Shown: positions 16,262-25,293 of the stretch, in pieces
How positions within the stretch are numbered: position 1 is the stretch's first letter
Layout of the letters: each line of letters opens with the position of its first letter
Translations under genes and position numbers: made by a program
NCBI RefSeq assembly: GCF_000426225.1
Contig: NZ_AUEY01000032.1
Location: forward strand, 1 to 41,681
DNA: 41,681 bases
Direction of reading: 5' to 3'
Origin: Desulforegula conservatrix Mb1Pa
GTDB taxonomy: Bacteria; Desulfobacterota; Desulfobacteria; Desulfobacterales; Desulforegulaceae
Notes under the pieces: generated by a model
Databases searched by the model: none
Told to the model about the DNA's origin: nothing
What the model saw: the letters and a program-made list of their open reading frames with translations, nothing else

Positions 16262-18745
16262 ATGGCTGTGACTGATAAGGACGATTTGATTAGCATAATT
16301 GAAGAAGATGATGATGATATAGAAATCCCTGAAGAGATGCCTTTAATGCCCGTAAGGGATGTGGTTATATTCACAGATATGCTTTTGCCGCTTTTCGTCG
16401 GGAGAGATAAATCGATAAAAGCTGTTGAGGACGCAATGTCTTCCTCCCGGCATATATTTCTTGCCACCCAGAAAGATCCCATCACGGAGAACCCAAAGCC
16501 AGAGGAAATATATACTGTTGGAACCGTGGGCAAGATACTGAGGATGATAAAGCTTCCTGACGGCAGGATAAAGGCCCTTGTTCAAGGCGTGGCCAAGGGG
16601 AATATACTTGAATACGTAAAGAAAAAGCCTTGCTTTCATGTCAAGCTGTCGATGTTTGAAGATGATCCTTGCGGTGAACTATCCCTTGAGAACCAGGCAA
16701 TGATGAGGAACGTCCGGGAGAACAGCGAGAAGATTCTTACGCTCAAGGGAGAAGTCAGTAGCGAGATTACAACTATCCTTGATTCCATAGAAGAGCCAGG
16801 AAGGCTTGCCGATCTTGTGGCGTCCAATCTTAAGCTCAAGATTGAAGAAGCCCAGGAACTGCTGGAATTAAAGGATCAGCTTGAGAGGCTGAAAAAGGTC
16901 AATGATCTTCTTGGCCGCGAGCTTGAACTAACAGTTGTTCAGGCAAAGATTCAGTCTGATGTCAGGGATGAGATATCGAAAACCCAGCGTGACTATTACC
17001 TTCGTGAGCAGGTTAGAGCCATAAATAAAGAGCTCGGGGAATTTGACGAGAGGGCTCTTGAAGCTGAAGAGTATAAGAAAAAGATAAAAAAGGCCAAAAT
17101 GTCGACGGCGGCCAAGGAAGAGTCCGAGCGTCAGTTAAGAAGGCTTGAGCAGATGCATCCTGATTCATCCGAGGCAGCCATAGTTAGATCTTATCTTGAC
17201 TGGCTTGTTGAGCTTCCCTGGAGCAAGGCTACTAAAGATTCCATTGACATAAAGGAAGTCAAGGCAGAACTTGATAAAGATCATTTTGGGCTCGATAAGG
17301 TTAAAGAGAGGATCCTTGAGTATTTAAGCGTCAGAAAGCTGAATCCCAAGATGAAGGGCCCCATACTTTGTTTTGTCGGGCCTCCGGGCGTTGGAAAGAC
17401 TTCGCTCGGTCGTTCAATAGCAAACTCCATGAAGAGAAAGTTTATCAGGATTTCACTTGGAGGAGTAAGGGATGAGGCCGAGATCAGAGGGCACAGAAGA
17501 ACTTATATTGGTGCTTTGCCCGGAAGAATTCTTCAGGGTCTTAAACAATGCGAGGTTAATAATCCAGTATTCATGATGGACGAGATAGACAAATTAGGTT
17601 CTGATTTCAGGGGGGATCCTTCCTCGGCCCTTCTTGAGGCTCTTGACCCTGAGCAGAATTCGGAGTTCAGTGATCATTACGTTAATCTGCCTTTTGATCT
17701 GTCAAACGTGATGTTTATAATGACTGCGAATATGACTGATACCATTCCTTCGGCTCTTCTTGACAGGATGGAGGTTATTGAGATTGCAGGTTACACCCAT
17801 GAAGAGAAAGAGAAAATAGCTTTTAAATACCTTCTGCCGAGGCAGATCAAGGAAAATGGCCTGAAGAAGGAGCATCTTAAACTCAGTTCTTCTGCCATGG
17901 CCCTTATCATTTCCGAATATACAGCCGAGGCCGGAGTAAGGAATCTTGAACGTGAAATAGGCTCGATTTGCAGAAAGATTGCGAGAAAGATAGCCGAAGG
18001 CAAAGACGGTAATTTCATAGTCAATGTAAATAATCTTTCCAAATATTTAGGAATACCTAAATATCAGCCTGAAATGGAACAGGAGCAGAGCCAGGTCGGG
18101 CTTTCGACTGGTCTTGCTTGGACCCAGATAGGCGGAGAGGTTTTGTATATCGAGGCATCTTTGTTGCCAGGCAAGGGGGAGATGATTATAACCGGCCAGA
18201 TCGGCGAAGTTATGCAGGAGTCCGCACGCGCTGCATTTACATATGCCAAGGCAAATCTGGGCAGGTTCGGCATGAAAGAAACTTTTCTTGACAATCAGGA
18301 TGTTCATATTCATATCCCGGCCGGCGCAATACCCAAAGACGGGCCTTCTGCAGGAACGGCCATGGCAGCGGCCCTGATTTCAGTCATCACCGGAAAGCCG
18401 ATTAAAAAAGATGTGGCAATGAGCGGAGAGATAACTTTAAGAGGCCGCGTGCTTCCTGTCGGAGGATTAAAGGAAAAATCCCTTGGAGCCTTGCGGGCCG
18501 GAATAAAAACTATAATTGTGCCTGAAAAGAATAAAAAGGACCTAACAGAGATACCTCCTAACGTTCATAAGGCCATAAGGTTTTTGCCGGTCAGTCAGAT
18601 GGAGGAAGTGCTTAAAGAGGCCATTGATGGCGACGTATTTGAAATCAAACCCAAAAAACAATCAAAAAAGCCTCAAAAGCCAAAGGTTAATAAGGCTCCG
18701 GGGCCTTCAGATATAAAAAAAGAAGATGATCAGAAGGCCGAATAA
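16262..18745 (+). CDS. lon: ATP-dependent protease Lon
   Basis: Lon degrades misfolded and regulatory proteins in the cytoplasm. The 827-residue protein has the N-terminal LON substrate domain (M-P-L-M-P-V-R-D-V-V onward), the AAA+ module with Walker A G-P-P-G-V-G-K-T-S near residue 373 and Walker B M-D-E-I-D-K, and the protease domain with catalytic Ser at about 696 in K-D-G-P-S-A-G-T-A and a Lys in A-G-I-K-T-I-I-V-P about 43 residues later. A Lys/Pro-rich tail of about 35 residues extends beyond the usual end. The ATG at 16262 is chosen for its AAGGAG site; a TTG at 16241 is rejected. Its stop overlaps the tsaB start (TAATG). Confidence 0.97.
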   Translation: MAVTDKDDLISIIEEDDDDIEIPEEMPLMPVRDVVIFTDMLLPLFVGRDKSIKAVEDAMSSSRHIFLATQKDPITENPKPEEIYTVGTVGKILRMIKLPDGRIKALVQGVAKGNILEYVKKKPCFHVKLSMFEDDPCGELSLENQAMMRNVRENSEKILTLKGEVSSEITTILDSIEEPGRLADLVASNLKLKIEEAQELLELKDQLERLKKVNDLLGRELELTVVQAKIQSDVRDEISKTQRDYYLREQVRAINKELGEFDERALEAEEYKKKIKKAKMSTAAKEESERQLRRLEQMHPDSSEAAIVRSYLDWLVELPWSKATKDSIDIKEVKAELDKDHFGLDKVKERILEYLSVRKLNPKMKGPILCFVGPPGVGKTSLGRSIANSMKRKFIRISLGGVRDEAEIRGHRRTYIGALPGRILQGLKQCEVNNPVFMMDEIDKLGSDFRGDPSSALLEALDPEQNSEFSDHYVNLPFDLSNVMFIMTANMTDTIPSALLDRMEVIEIAGYTHEEKEKIAFKYLLPRQIKENGLKKEHLKLSSSAMALIISEYTAEAGVRNLEREIGSICRKIARKIAEGKDGNFIVNVNNLSKYLGIPKYQPEMEQEQSQVGLSTGLAWTQIGGEVLYIEASLLPGKGEMIITGQIGEVMQESARAAFTYAKANLGRFGMKETFLDNQDVHIHIPAGAIPKDGPSAGTAMAAALISVITGKPIKKDVAMSGEITLRGRVLPVGGLKEKSLGALRAGIKTIIVPEKNKKDLTEIPPNVHKAIRFLPVSQMEEVLKEAIDGDVFEIKPKKQSKKPQKPKVNKAPGPSDIKKEDDQKAE

Positions 18746-19440
18746 TGAAGATTCTGGCCTTTGATACATCAGGAGGAAGCTTTTCGGCAGCCCTGTGCGA
18801 AAAAGGCAGGGTTCTTGCCGAGGAAACAATTATTACAAATAAAACCCATGCCAGGCATGTCATGCCTGTTATTGACAGGGTTCTGTCGTTGGCTGGTATT
18901 GAAATTTCAGAACTTGATTTGATAGCGGTGAGCAGGGGCCCTGGAAGTTTTACCGGTCTCAGGATAGGTTTTGGTGTGGCCAAGGGGATCTCCTATGCAC
19001 TCTCCCTGCCCGTGGTCGGAGTATCAACCCTTGACGCTCTTGTCTGGCCGTTCAGGGATTCTGCAAAGTCTGCATGTGCAATTGTGGATGCAAGGAGAGG
19101 TGCGGTTTATACTGCAAAGTATCTTTTCTCAGACGGAGTGATCTGTGATAAAACCGACGAGATGGTTTGTTCTCCAGAACAGGCCGTGAAAAATGCCGAA
19201 GATTGCGATCTCTTCTGTGGTTCAGGTGCTTCGGCTTATATTGGGCGTATGGAGGCTGCATTGAATAAAAAAATAGTGCCGCTTAATATTGAATCTGTTA
19301 TCAATGCATCGGATATTGCCTTCCTTGCGGCAGGGAAGACTCTGAATAATGACGGCTCTGATCCTTCGGCTGTTTTGCCTGTATATCTCAGGCGATCAGA
19401 AGCTGAAATTAATTTTGAGATCCGTAATCCGTCGGTTTGA
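18745..19440 (+). CDS. tsaB: tRNA t6A synthesis protein TsaB
   Basis: TsaB is the TsaD-binding subunit of the complex that transfers threonylcarbamoyl to A37 of ANN-decoding tRNAs. The 231-residue protein has I-L-A-F-D-T-S near the start, the T-H-A-R-H-V-M-P-V-I-D motif, and the conserved S-R-G-P-G-S-F-T-G-L-R-I-G. Length fits the family. The ATG uses the last base of the lon stop, so it is translationally coupled to lon. A YciO homologue and TrmO in the window touch the same modification. Confidence 0.94.
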   Translation: MKILAFDTSGGSFSAALCEKGRVLAEETIITNKTHARHVMPVIDRVLSLAGIEISELDLIAVSRGPGSFTGLRIGFGVAKGISYALSLPVVGVSTLDALVWPFRDSAKSACAIVDARRGAVYTAKYLFSDGVICDKTDEMVCSPEQAVKNAEDCDLFCGSGASAYIGRMEAALNKKIVPLNIESVINASDIAFLAAGKTLNNDGSDPSAVLPVYLRRSEAEINFEIRNPSV

Positions 19441-19501
19441 CAAGTGTAATTTATTGTGATAATTGGTATATGTTTAACTTAACTAAATCAGCGTGGTCTT
19501 A

Positions 19502-20170
19502 ATGAAAAAATTTATCTGGCCTGAACAGCAAAGTCACAGTGCATTTCCAATAGCCCGACCAGGGTATTCTTTTATTTTTGCGTCAGCTTTTGTTACCGCA
19601 ATTCTGGCAATAACAGGATTAAAGGCGTTTGCACTTTTAAGTCTCGGAATTACAATTTTTATCTGTTATTTCTTTAGAGATCCTGACAGGGTATGCCCTG
19701 AAGTCGAAGGCGGCGTCATTTCACCTGCTGACGGTAAAGTGGTATTTGCAGGGCCGATGGAAAGTAATCCTTATTTTGAAGGTCCTTGCCAGAAAATTAG
19801 TGTATTCATGTCTGTTTTTAATGTCCATGTAAACAGGATTCCTTATGATGGCAAGGTAAAGGCTATTGACTATTTCCCCGGAAAATTTTTCAATGCCAGT
19901 CTGGACAAGGCATCCACCGATAATGAAAGGAACGCGGTCACGGTAGAGCTTAAAAATGGCCGCTGCTACACCTTTGTTCAGATTGCGGGTCTCATAGCGC
20001 GTAGAATAATATGCGGGATCAAGGTCGGTGATAATGTTAGTCGCGGAACCAGATACGGAATGATCTGTTTTGGCTCAAGGCTTGATATATATCTTCCTGA
20101 GGATGCAAAAATAAATGTATCCAATGGAGAAAAAGTCATGGCAGGTTTTACTGTCATAGCTAATCTATAA
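19502..20170 (+). CDS. psd: Archaeal-type phosphatidylserine decarboxylase
   Basis: Psd decarboxylates phosphatidylserine to phosphatidylethanolamine. The 222-residue protein has two hydrophobic stretches (about residues 24-60), then Y-F-F-R-D-P-D-R, the S-P-A-D-G-K-V motif, V-F-M-S-V-F-N-V-H-V-N-R, and near the C-terminus C-F-G-S-R-L-D-I-Y-L-P. The Gly-Ser in the last motif is the expected self-cleavage site that creates the pyruvoyl group. Its short length is typical of the Psd-A class. The ATG at 19502 is preferred over a GTG three codons earlier; neither has a strong ribosome site. pssA, making its substrate, follows after 36 bases. Confidence 0.93.
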   Translation: MKKFIWPEQQSHSAFPIARPGYSFIFASAFVTAILAITGLKAFALLSLGITIFICYFFRDPDRVCPEVEGGVISPADGKVVFAGPMESNPYFEGPCQKISVFMSVFNVHVNRIPYDGKVKAIDYFPGKFFNASLDKASTDNERNAVTVELKNGRCYTFVQIAGLIARRIICGIKVGDNVSRGTRYGMICFGSRLDIYLPEDAKINVSNGEKVMAGFTVIANL

Positions 20171-20206
20171 ACTTCCCGGAAGGGAAAACGGCTTAGGGGA
20201 TTAAAT

Positions 20207-20959
20207 ATGAAGCAGGATAACATGCCTAAACGTCATAAAGGTATATACATTCTCCCCAATTTTTTTACTTCGATGAATATTTTCTGTGGCTTTTACGCTA
20301 TTGTAGCTGCCATTGATTCCAAGTTCGAGGTGGCTGCAATTGCAATTCTTGTTGCAATGGTTTTTGACATTCTTGATGGAAAGATAGCAAGAATTACAAA
20401 TACGACCAGCCAGTTTGGTATTGAATATGACTCTTTGGCCGATGTAATATCCTTTGGTCTTGCACCCGGGCTTCTTGTTTATTTATGGACTCTGAGGCCG
20501 CTCGGCAGGCTCGGGTGGCTGGCGGCGTTTCTTTATGCTGTCTGCGGAGCACTCAGGCTTGCCAGATTTAATTCAAAAGCAGACACAAATCCTAGTCCTC
20601 ATTTTACCGGGCTTCCTATTCCAGGCGGGGCCGCCATCAATGCTACAACCGTGCTTTTTTGTCTTGAATTTTCGGATAAATTCACTTTGAGCCCTAAGAT
20701 TTTTGTTGTAATGCTTTTTGCTGTTTCGTTTCTCATGGTCAGTACCATAGAATACAACAGTTTTAAAAAGTTTGAACTGCTTAAAAGAATCAATTTCAAT
20801 TCACTTGTAAGTGCAATATTGATTTTCGTCTTTATAGCGGTTAATCCTCAGTCTGCTTTGTTTTTAGTTACCTTCACTTACGTATTGTCGGGACCTTTTA
20901 ACCTGATCAAGAAAAGTATTAGACGTAATGCTGAAGATAAAGTAGAAACACATAATTAA
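20207..20959 (+). CDS. pssA: CDP-diacylglycerol--serine O-phosphatidyltransferase
   Basis: PssA makes phosphatidylserine from CDP-diacylglycerol and serine in the inner membrane. The 250-residue protein has about seven hydrophobic segments and the CDP-alcohol phosphotransferase motif D-I-L-D-G-K-I-A-R followed by F-G-I-E-Y-D-S-L-A-D, which contains all catalytic Asp residues. P-N-F-F-T-S-M-N near the N-terminus is typical of the Gram-positive/archaeal-like PssA class. A TAGGGGAT ribosome site precedes the ATG. Together with psd it makes a phosphatidylethanolamine unit. Confidence 0.95.
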   Translation: MKQDNMPKRHKGIYILPNFFTSMNIFCGFYAIVAAIDSKFEVAAIAILVAMVFDILDGKIARITNTTSQFGIEYDSLADVISFGLAPGLLVYLWTLRPLGRLGWLAAFLYAVCGALRLARFNSKADTNPSPHFTGLPIPGGAAINATTVLFCLEFSDKFTLSPKIFVVMLFAVSFLMVSTIEYNSFKKFELLKRINFNSLVSAILIFVFIAVNPQSALFLVTFTYVLSGPFNLIKKSIRRNAEDKVETHN

Positions 20960-21058
20960 GAAATTATTCCCCCTTTCAGTTTCAGGTATATTAAATACTC
21001 CTGTCTTTGAGAGGGGATTTCTATTTTTAAACACATTCTACTCAGGCAGGAGTCGAAG

Positions 21059-22081
21059 ATGAGCGCCAAGTCTTTCAATGTTGCAGTGGCAGGGGCTACT
21101 GGGGCTGTTGGAAATGAAATGATAAAGTGTCTTGAGGCACGTAATTTCCCTGTTAAGAATATCAAACTTCTTGCATCAAGCAGATCTGCTGGCAAAAAGT
21201 TAAGCTTTATGGGAGATATGGTTTCTGTTGAGGAACTGAGGGAAGACTCTTTTAAAGGTGTTGATATTGCCCTTTTTTCTGCGGGTGGGGGAACGAGCCA
21301 GACCTATGCTCCCCATGCTGCATCAAGCGGCTGTGTCGTCATAGATAATTCAAGCGCATGGCGCATGGATCCAGATGTTCCACTTGTGGTTCCTGAGGTT
21401 AACCCCCACGCTATTGCAGGGTATAAAAAAAAGGGGATAATAGCCAATCCAAATTGCTCGACCATTCAGATGCTCGTGGCCTTGAATCCGATTTACAGGA
21501 AATTCGGAATCAGACGCATAGTCGTTTCAACATATCAGGCCGTTTCAGGTACCGGAAAAAAAGCCATTGACGAGCTTTTTGACCAGACAAGGGCAATGAT
21601 AAACTTTGTGGATTATTCAACGAATGTTTATCCGCATCGAATAGCCTTTAACTGCCTTCCCCAGATTGATGTCTTCCTTGAAAATGGATATACAAAGGAA
21701 GAAATGAAGATGGTTAACGAGACGAGAAAAATTTTTGAAAATGATAAAATAGGAGTTACAGCTACTACTGTGCGTGTTCCTGTTTTTTACAGCCATAGTG
21801 AGTCCGTTAATGTCGAAACCCTTACTCCGGTATCTGCTGAAGAGGTAAGAGCACTACTTGCCATGGCTCCCGGGGTTAAACTGATGGACGACCCTAAGGA
21901 AAAAATATACCCCATGCCTATTCTCGCAGCTGGTCAGGACTTGACCCTTGTTGGGAGAATCAGGAAGGATGAATCAATCGAAAACGGGATAAATCTGTGG
22001 GTCTGCGCCGATAACATTAGAAAGGGCGCTGCCACAAACGCTGTCCAGATTGCAGAAATACTCGGAAGAGATTATTTGTGA
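21059..22081 (+). CDS. asd: Aspartate-semialdehyde dehydrogenase
   Basis: Asd reduces aspartyl phosphate to aspartate semialdehyde with NADPH, at the branch to lysine/diaminopimelate, threonine and methionine. The 340-residue protein shows the nucleotide-binding V-A-G-A-T-G-A-V-G-N-E-M, the active-site Cys in I-A-N-P-N-C-S-T-I-Q-M, and T-Y-Q-A-V-S-G-T-G-K-K-A. The substrate-binding R-V-P-V-F-Y-S-H-S-E-S is complete. A GGAG ribosome site precedes the ATG. It follows pssA by 99 bases and has a hairpin downstream before greA. Confidence 0.96.
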   Translation: MSAKSFNVAVAGATGAVGNEMIKCLEARNFPVKNIKLLASSRSAGKKLSFMGDMVSVEELREDSFKGVDIALFSAGGGTSQTYAPHAASSGCVVIDNSSAWRMDPDVPLVVPEVNPHAIAGYKKKGIIANPNCSTIQMLVALNPIYRKFGIRRIVVSTYQAVSGTGKKAIDELFDQTRAMINFVDYSTNVYPHRIAFNCLPQIDVFLENGYTKEEMKMVNETRKIFENDKIGVTATTVRVPVFYSHSESVNVETLTPVSAEEVRALLAMAPGVKLMDDPKEKIYPMPILAAGQDLTLVGRIRKDESIENGINLWVCADNIRKGAATNAVQIAEILGRDYL

Positions 22082-22112
22082 TTCTGTGGGCTTGGAAAGA
22101 AATTAAAAAAGA

Positions 22113-22137
22113 CGCCATAATTGCAAAATATATGGCG
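22113..22137. promoter_or_regulatory. Hairpin in the greA leader
   Basis: CGCCATA (22113-22119) and TATGGCG (22131-22137) form a perfect 7-bp stem with an 11-base AT-rich loop, 20 bases before the greA start. No T-run follows, so it is not a standard terminator; it may be an operator or mRNA stabiliser. Confidence 0.4.
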
Positions 22138-22157
22138 CCGGATTTAAGGAGTTTTTA

Positions 22158-22625
22158 GTGGAACGGATACCAATGACCAGGACAGGTTACCTGGGCTTGA
22201 AAGCAGAGCTTGAGAGACTGAAATCTGTGGAGAGGCCTCTTAGTATTAAAGCCATTGAAGTGGCAAGGGCTCATGGCGATCTTTCCGAAAATGCGGAATA
22301 TGATGCAGCCAAAGAAAGACAGGCATTCATCGAGGGTCGCATTGGAGAACTTGAGTACAAGCTTGCAAACGCGGACGTGATAGATCCTGAAACCCTTTCA
22401 AAAGACAAGGTTGTTTTTGGATGCATGGTCATCCTGGAAAATCTTGAAACAGGTGAGAACGTAAAATATCAGCTTGTTGGGCCTGACGAGTCTGACATAG
22501 ATGAAGGACGGATATCCGTCACGTCTCCGCTTGGTCGCGCAATGCTTGGCAAGACTCCAGGGAGCGAGGTCACTTTAGAAGCGCCTGGTGGAAAGAGACA
22601 GTACGAACTCATTGAAATTCTGTGA
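22158..22625 (+). CDS. greA: Transcription elongation factor GreA
   Basis: GreA rescues backtracked RNA polymerase by stimulating transcript cleavage. The 155-residue protein has the N-terminal coiled coil with R-A-H-G-D-L-S-E-N-A-E-Y-D-A-A-K-E, whose tip acids enter the polymerase secondary channel, and the C-terminal FKBP-like domain with S-P-L-G-R-A-M-L-G-K. The start is a GTG at 22158 supported by AAGGAG six bases upstream; the next ATG lies four codons in. It lies 22 bases before rpoZ, pairing two RNA polymerase accessory genes. Confidence 0.96.
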   Translation: MERIPMTRTGYLGLKAELERLKSVERPLSIKAIEVARAHGDLSENAEYDAAKERQAFIEGRIGELEYKLANADVIDPETLSKDKVVFGCMVILENLETGENVKYQLVGPDESDIDEGRISVTSPLGRAMLGKTPGSEVTLEAPGGKRQYELIEIL

Positions 22626-22647
22626 TTAATATGGAGAACTGTAAATA

Positions 22648-22854
22648 ATGGCTCGCGTTACTATAGAAGATTGTCTTAGAAAGGTACCTAACCGCTTTAA
22701 ACTTGTGCATATGGCTGCCCAGAGGGTGCGCCAGATAAGAGATGGTTCTGAATACCTCCTTAAGACCGCAAAAAATGAAGATGTCGTCATGTCGCTACGG
22801 GAAATAGCTGCTGGTAAAGTCGCTGAATTGGTTACAAAAAATGAGAACAGTTAG
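22648..22854 (+). CDS. rpoZ: RNA polymerase omega subunit
   Basis: The 68-residue protein begins M-A-R-V-T-I-E-D-C and has V-P-N-R-F-K-L-V-H-M-A-A-Q-R-V-R-Q-I, the conserved omega signature that wraps the beta-prime C-terminus. It ends in a degenerate charged tail, as is common. A GGAGAA site lies upstream. Length is near that of other deltaproteobacterial omegas. It directly follows greA and slightly precedes the ttcA-like gene. Confidence 0.95.
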   Translation: MARVTIEDCLRKVPNRFKLVHMAAQRVRQIRDGSEYLLKTAKNEDVVMSLREIAAGKVAELVTKNENS

Positions 22855-22865
22855 AAAATAGTATT

Positions 22866-23606
22866 TTGGTCTTCAGGCAAACTAAGCTCACAAAAAAAAT
22901 TGCACATTTGGCAGGCGATGCCATAGCTAAATATGAAATGATAAAAGACGGTGATAAGATTGTAACTGCTATTTCCGGTGGGAAGGACAGTCTGGCAATG
23001 ATTCATTTTCTTAAGTTTTTTCAGAGCGTAGCGCCTGTCAGGTTTGAGATTTTCCCGGTATACATAGATCCAGGATTTAGTCCTTCGTTCAGCGATGAGC
23101 TCTCGGAATATCTGAAGAGTAAGGAGATCGATCTTTACTGTGAAAAAGCCGATTTTGGAATTATCGCCCACAGCACTGAAAACCGGGAGAACCCATGTTT
23201 TCTTTGCTCCAGATTGAGGAGGAAGCGCCTTTTTGAGCTTGCTGACGAATGGGGCAGTTATAAGTTAGCTCTTGGTCACACCAGGGATGATATTGTTGAG
23301 ACCCTGTTCATAAATATGTGCTACAAGGGCGAACTAAGCACCATGGTGCCGGTACAGAAAATGTTCAAGGAACAGTTTTCAATAATAAGACCCCTTGCAT
23401 TTGTTGATGAAGAAATGACAGAAGCTTTCAGGAAAGAAATTGGGATACCGGCGTTTATTAATCCATGCCCTTCGGCCAGTAACAGCAAAAGAAGTGAGCT
23501 GAAAGGGTTTCTTGAAACTTTGTATGGTCATGGCCCTCAGATAAAGCCAAATGTTTTCAGGTCTCTTAGCCGAGTCAAAACTGAATACCTGCCCAAATAC
23601 ACCTGA
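22866..23606 (+). CDS. TtcA-family tRNA 2-thiolation protein
   Basis: The 246-residue protein has the PP-loop A-I-S-G-G-K-D-S-L near residue 40, the Cys pair P-C-F-L-C-S-R-L-R-R and a later N-P-C-P, matching the three cluster-binding Cys of TtcA, and G-H-T-R-D-D-I-V-E-T-L. TtcA thiolates C32 of some tRNAs with ATP and a 4Fe-4S cluster. The frame has no early ATG; a TTG at 22866 is proposed, since the next Met (about residue 24) would cut into the conserved N-terminal helix. It begins 11 bases after rpoZ. Exact substrate is inferred from family, so other TtcA/TtuA relatives remain possible. Confidence 0.8.
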   Translation: MVFRQTKLTKKIAHLAGDAIAKYEMIKDGDKIVTAISGGKDSLAMIHFLKFFQSVAPVRFEIFPVYIDPGFSPSFSDELSEYLKSKEIDLYCEKADFGIIAHSTENRENPCFLCSRLRRKRLFELADEWGSYKLALGHTRDDIVETLFINMCYKGELSTMVPVQKMFKEQFSIIRPLAFVDEEMTEAFRKEIGIPAFINPCPSASNSKRSELKGFLETLYGHGPQIKPNVFRSLSRVKTEYLPKYT

Positions 23607-23657
23607 TCTTATAAAATATCAGACTGTAAATTTTTACAATTAAAGATTAGTAGTTGA

Positions 23658-24437
23658 ATGATGAAGGATGTTCAAAACGAAAGGGATTACAGGAATATTC
23701 CAATTAATAAGGTTGGGATAAAGAATCTCAGATACCCGGTTACGGTTCTTGACAGGGCAAACGGAACCCAGCACACTGTTGCTGATATAAATATGTATGT
23801 GGATCTTCCCCAGGAATGTAAGGGAACGCATATGAGCCGTTTCCTAGAGATTCTTCAGATTTTTAAAAATGATATGTCTTTGAAAACCGTTACTAAAATT
23901 CTTGATGAGCTTAAAGGCCAACTTGGTGCAAAGTCTTCCCATATTGAAATAAAATTTCCATATTTTATTGAAAAAAAAGCGCCGGTTAGTTCAGTATCAG
24001 GATTTATGGACTATACATGCAAATTCATCGGCTCAAGTGACTCCAGCGGGAAGCTTGATCTTGTGTCCGAAGTCGAGGTCCCTGTTTCGTCAGTATGTCC
24101 TTGTTCCAAAGAAATAAGTGATTTCGGGGCCCATAATCAGAGAGGGCTTGTCTGTCTTAAAGTAAGGTCAAAGAAGTTTTTCTGGATAGAAGATTTGATT
24201 TCAATCGTTGAAAATTCTTCATCATGTGAGGTTTATTCTGTTCTCAAAAGGACTGATGAAAAATATGTGACAGAAAAAGCTTATGCAAACCCAAAATTTG
24301 TTGAGGACGTCGTCAGGGATATCGCTACAGAGCTTCTTGATGAAAAAAACATAACCTGGTTCTCTGTTAGTGCGGAAAATTTTGAGTCCATACATAACCA
24401 TAGTGCATATGCATTTGTTTCAAGTGACCTTATTTAG
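23658..24437 (+). CDS. folE2: GTP cyclohydrolase IB
   Basis: FolE2 turns GTP into 7,8-dihydroneopterin triphosphate, the entry to folate and to queuosine. It works with various divalent metals, unlike zinc-dependent FolE. The 259-residue protein shows T-V-A-D-I-N-M-Y-V-D-L-P, K-G-T-H-M-S-R-F-L-E, and the active-site V-C-P-C-S-K-E-I-S-D-F-G-A-H-N-Q-R-G with its catalytic Cys. Length is normal. Adjacent ATG codons at 23658 and 23661 are both possible starts; the ribosome site is weak. QueE and QueC, later steps from its product, are encoded at the left of the window. Confidence 0.95.
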   Translation: MMKDVQNERDYRNIPINKVGIKNLRYPVTVLDRANGTQHTVADINMYVDLPQECKGTHMSRFLEILQIFKNDMSLKTVTKILDELKGQLGAKSSHIEIKFPYFIEKKAPVSSVSGFMDYTCKFIGSSDSSGKLDLVSEVEVPVSSVCPCSKEISDFGAHNQRGLVCLKVRSKKFFWIEDLISIVENSSSCEVYSVLKRTDEKYVTEKAYANPKFVEDVVRDIATELLDEKNITWFSVSAENFESIHNHSAYAFVSSDLI

Positions 24438-24452
24438 GGATTTTATTTTATT

Positions 24453-25070
24453 ATGATCGAAGAAATTAACAATATGAATCCCCAGGCAAGAAAGATATCA
24501 AGAGTTGTGGAGGTCTTGAGGAGCGGAGGCGTTATCGCTTTCCCTACAGACACTTATTATGCAATTGGTTGCGACATTATGAATAAGAAAGCCATTGAAA
24601 AGATCTATCAACTAAAGCAAAGAGATAAGAAGCAGCCGTTCAGTTTTCTTTGCGCTGATTTGAAAAATATAAGCGAATATGCCAAGGTTTCCAATCAGTC
24701 ATACAGAATTATAAAGCGCCTTGTTCCGGGTCCTTATACATTTATTCTCGAAGGAACGAGACTCGTTCCCAAGATGATGCTAAATAAAAGAAAGGAAGCT
24801 GGTATAAGAGTTCCTGATCACACCATCTGCAATGCCATTGTTGCAGCTCTTGGGAATCCGATTATTTCCACAACAGCATCTACTCCTTCAGGAGAATATC
24901 TTGATTCACCATTTGCCATAGATTCTTTTTTTAAGAATAGAATAGATATTGTGATAGATGGTGGTAATGTTTCTGGCGGTCCATCAACAGTAATCGCTAT
25001 GTCCGACTCTGGTATAGAAGTAATAAGGGAAGGAATAGGCAAATTGGATGGATTGATAGAAGCAGAATAA
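24453..25070 (+). CDS. YciO-type Sua5/YrdC family protein
   Basis: The 205-residue protein has the YrdC-like pattern G-G-V-I-A-F-P-T-D-T-Y-Y-A-I-G-C-D, K-Q-R-D-K-K-Q-P-F-S-F-L-C, P-G-P-Y-T-F-I-L and A-G-I-R-V-P-D-H. The order and spacing resemble YciO rather than TsaC; the C-terminal Sua5 domain is absent. Family members bind ATP and make or handle threonylcarbamoyl-AMP, the t6A precursor; YciO itself is less well understood. It follows folE2 by 15 bases and ends the long plus-strand run before the cold-shock gene. Confidence 0.85.
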   Translation: MIEEINNMNPQARKISRVVEVLRSGGVIAFPTDTYYAIGCDIMNKKAIEKIYQLKQRDKKQPFSFLCADLKNISEYAKVSNQSYRIIKRLVPGPYTFILEGTRLVPKMMLNKRKEAGIRVPDHTICNAIVAALGNPIISTTASTPSGEYLDSPFAIDSFFKNRIDIVIDGGNVSGGPSTVIAMSDSGIEVIREGIGKLDGLIEAE

Positions 25071-25237
25071 AGGGTAATTGGCATCAGGATTTTTGTTTAT
25101 ATAAAGTGCAATAAAAAAATGATTTTATAAAAAATAATAGTTGTTTTTTATTAAAAAAAGTATTAAGTATAGAAATCGACTGAGAAGTGGTTTTGGTCGG
25201 TCAAAAAGATTCGCTCCAAAGAAAAGATCCATACACA

Positions 25238-25292
25238 GTGGCACCTTTTGTTTTGGAACCAAAAAATTAAAAATTTAAAAGAAAGGTGTCAC
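25238..25292 (+). promoter_or_regulatory. Leader hairpin masking the cold-shock gene ribosome site
   Basis: GTGGCACCTTT (25238-25248) pairs with AAAGGTGTCAC (25282-25292) in 11 pairs with one G-U. The right arm contains the AAAGG ribosome site and ends one base before the ATG at 25294. The 33-base loop is AT-rich. The geometry suits a temperature- or factor-sensitive switch, in keeping with structured leaders of csp mRNAs. No function is shown. Confidence 0.6.
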
Positions 25293-25293
25293 C

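Noticed and set aside
23606-23657. Hairpin-like TCTTATAAAATATCAGA before folE2
   Set aside because: The pairing is short and AT-only; no T-run or other support for a terminator.
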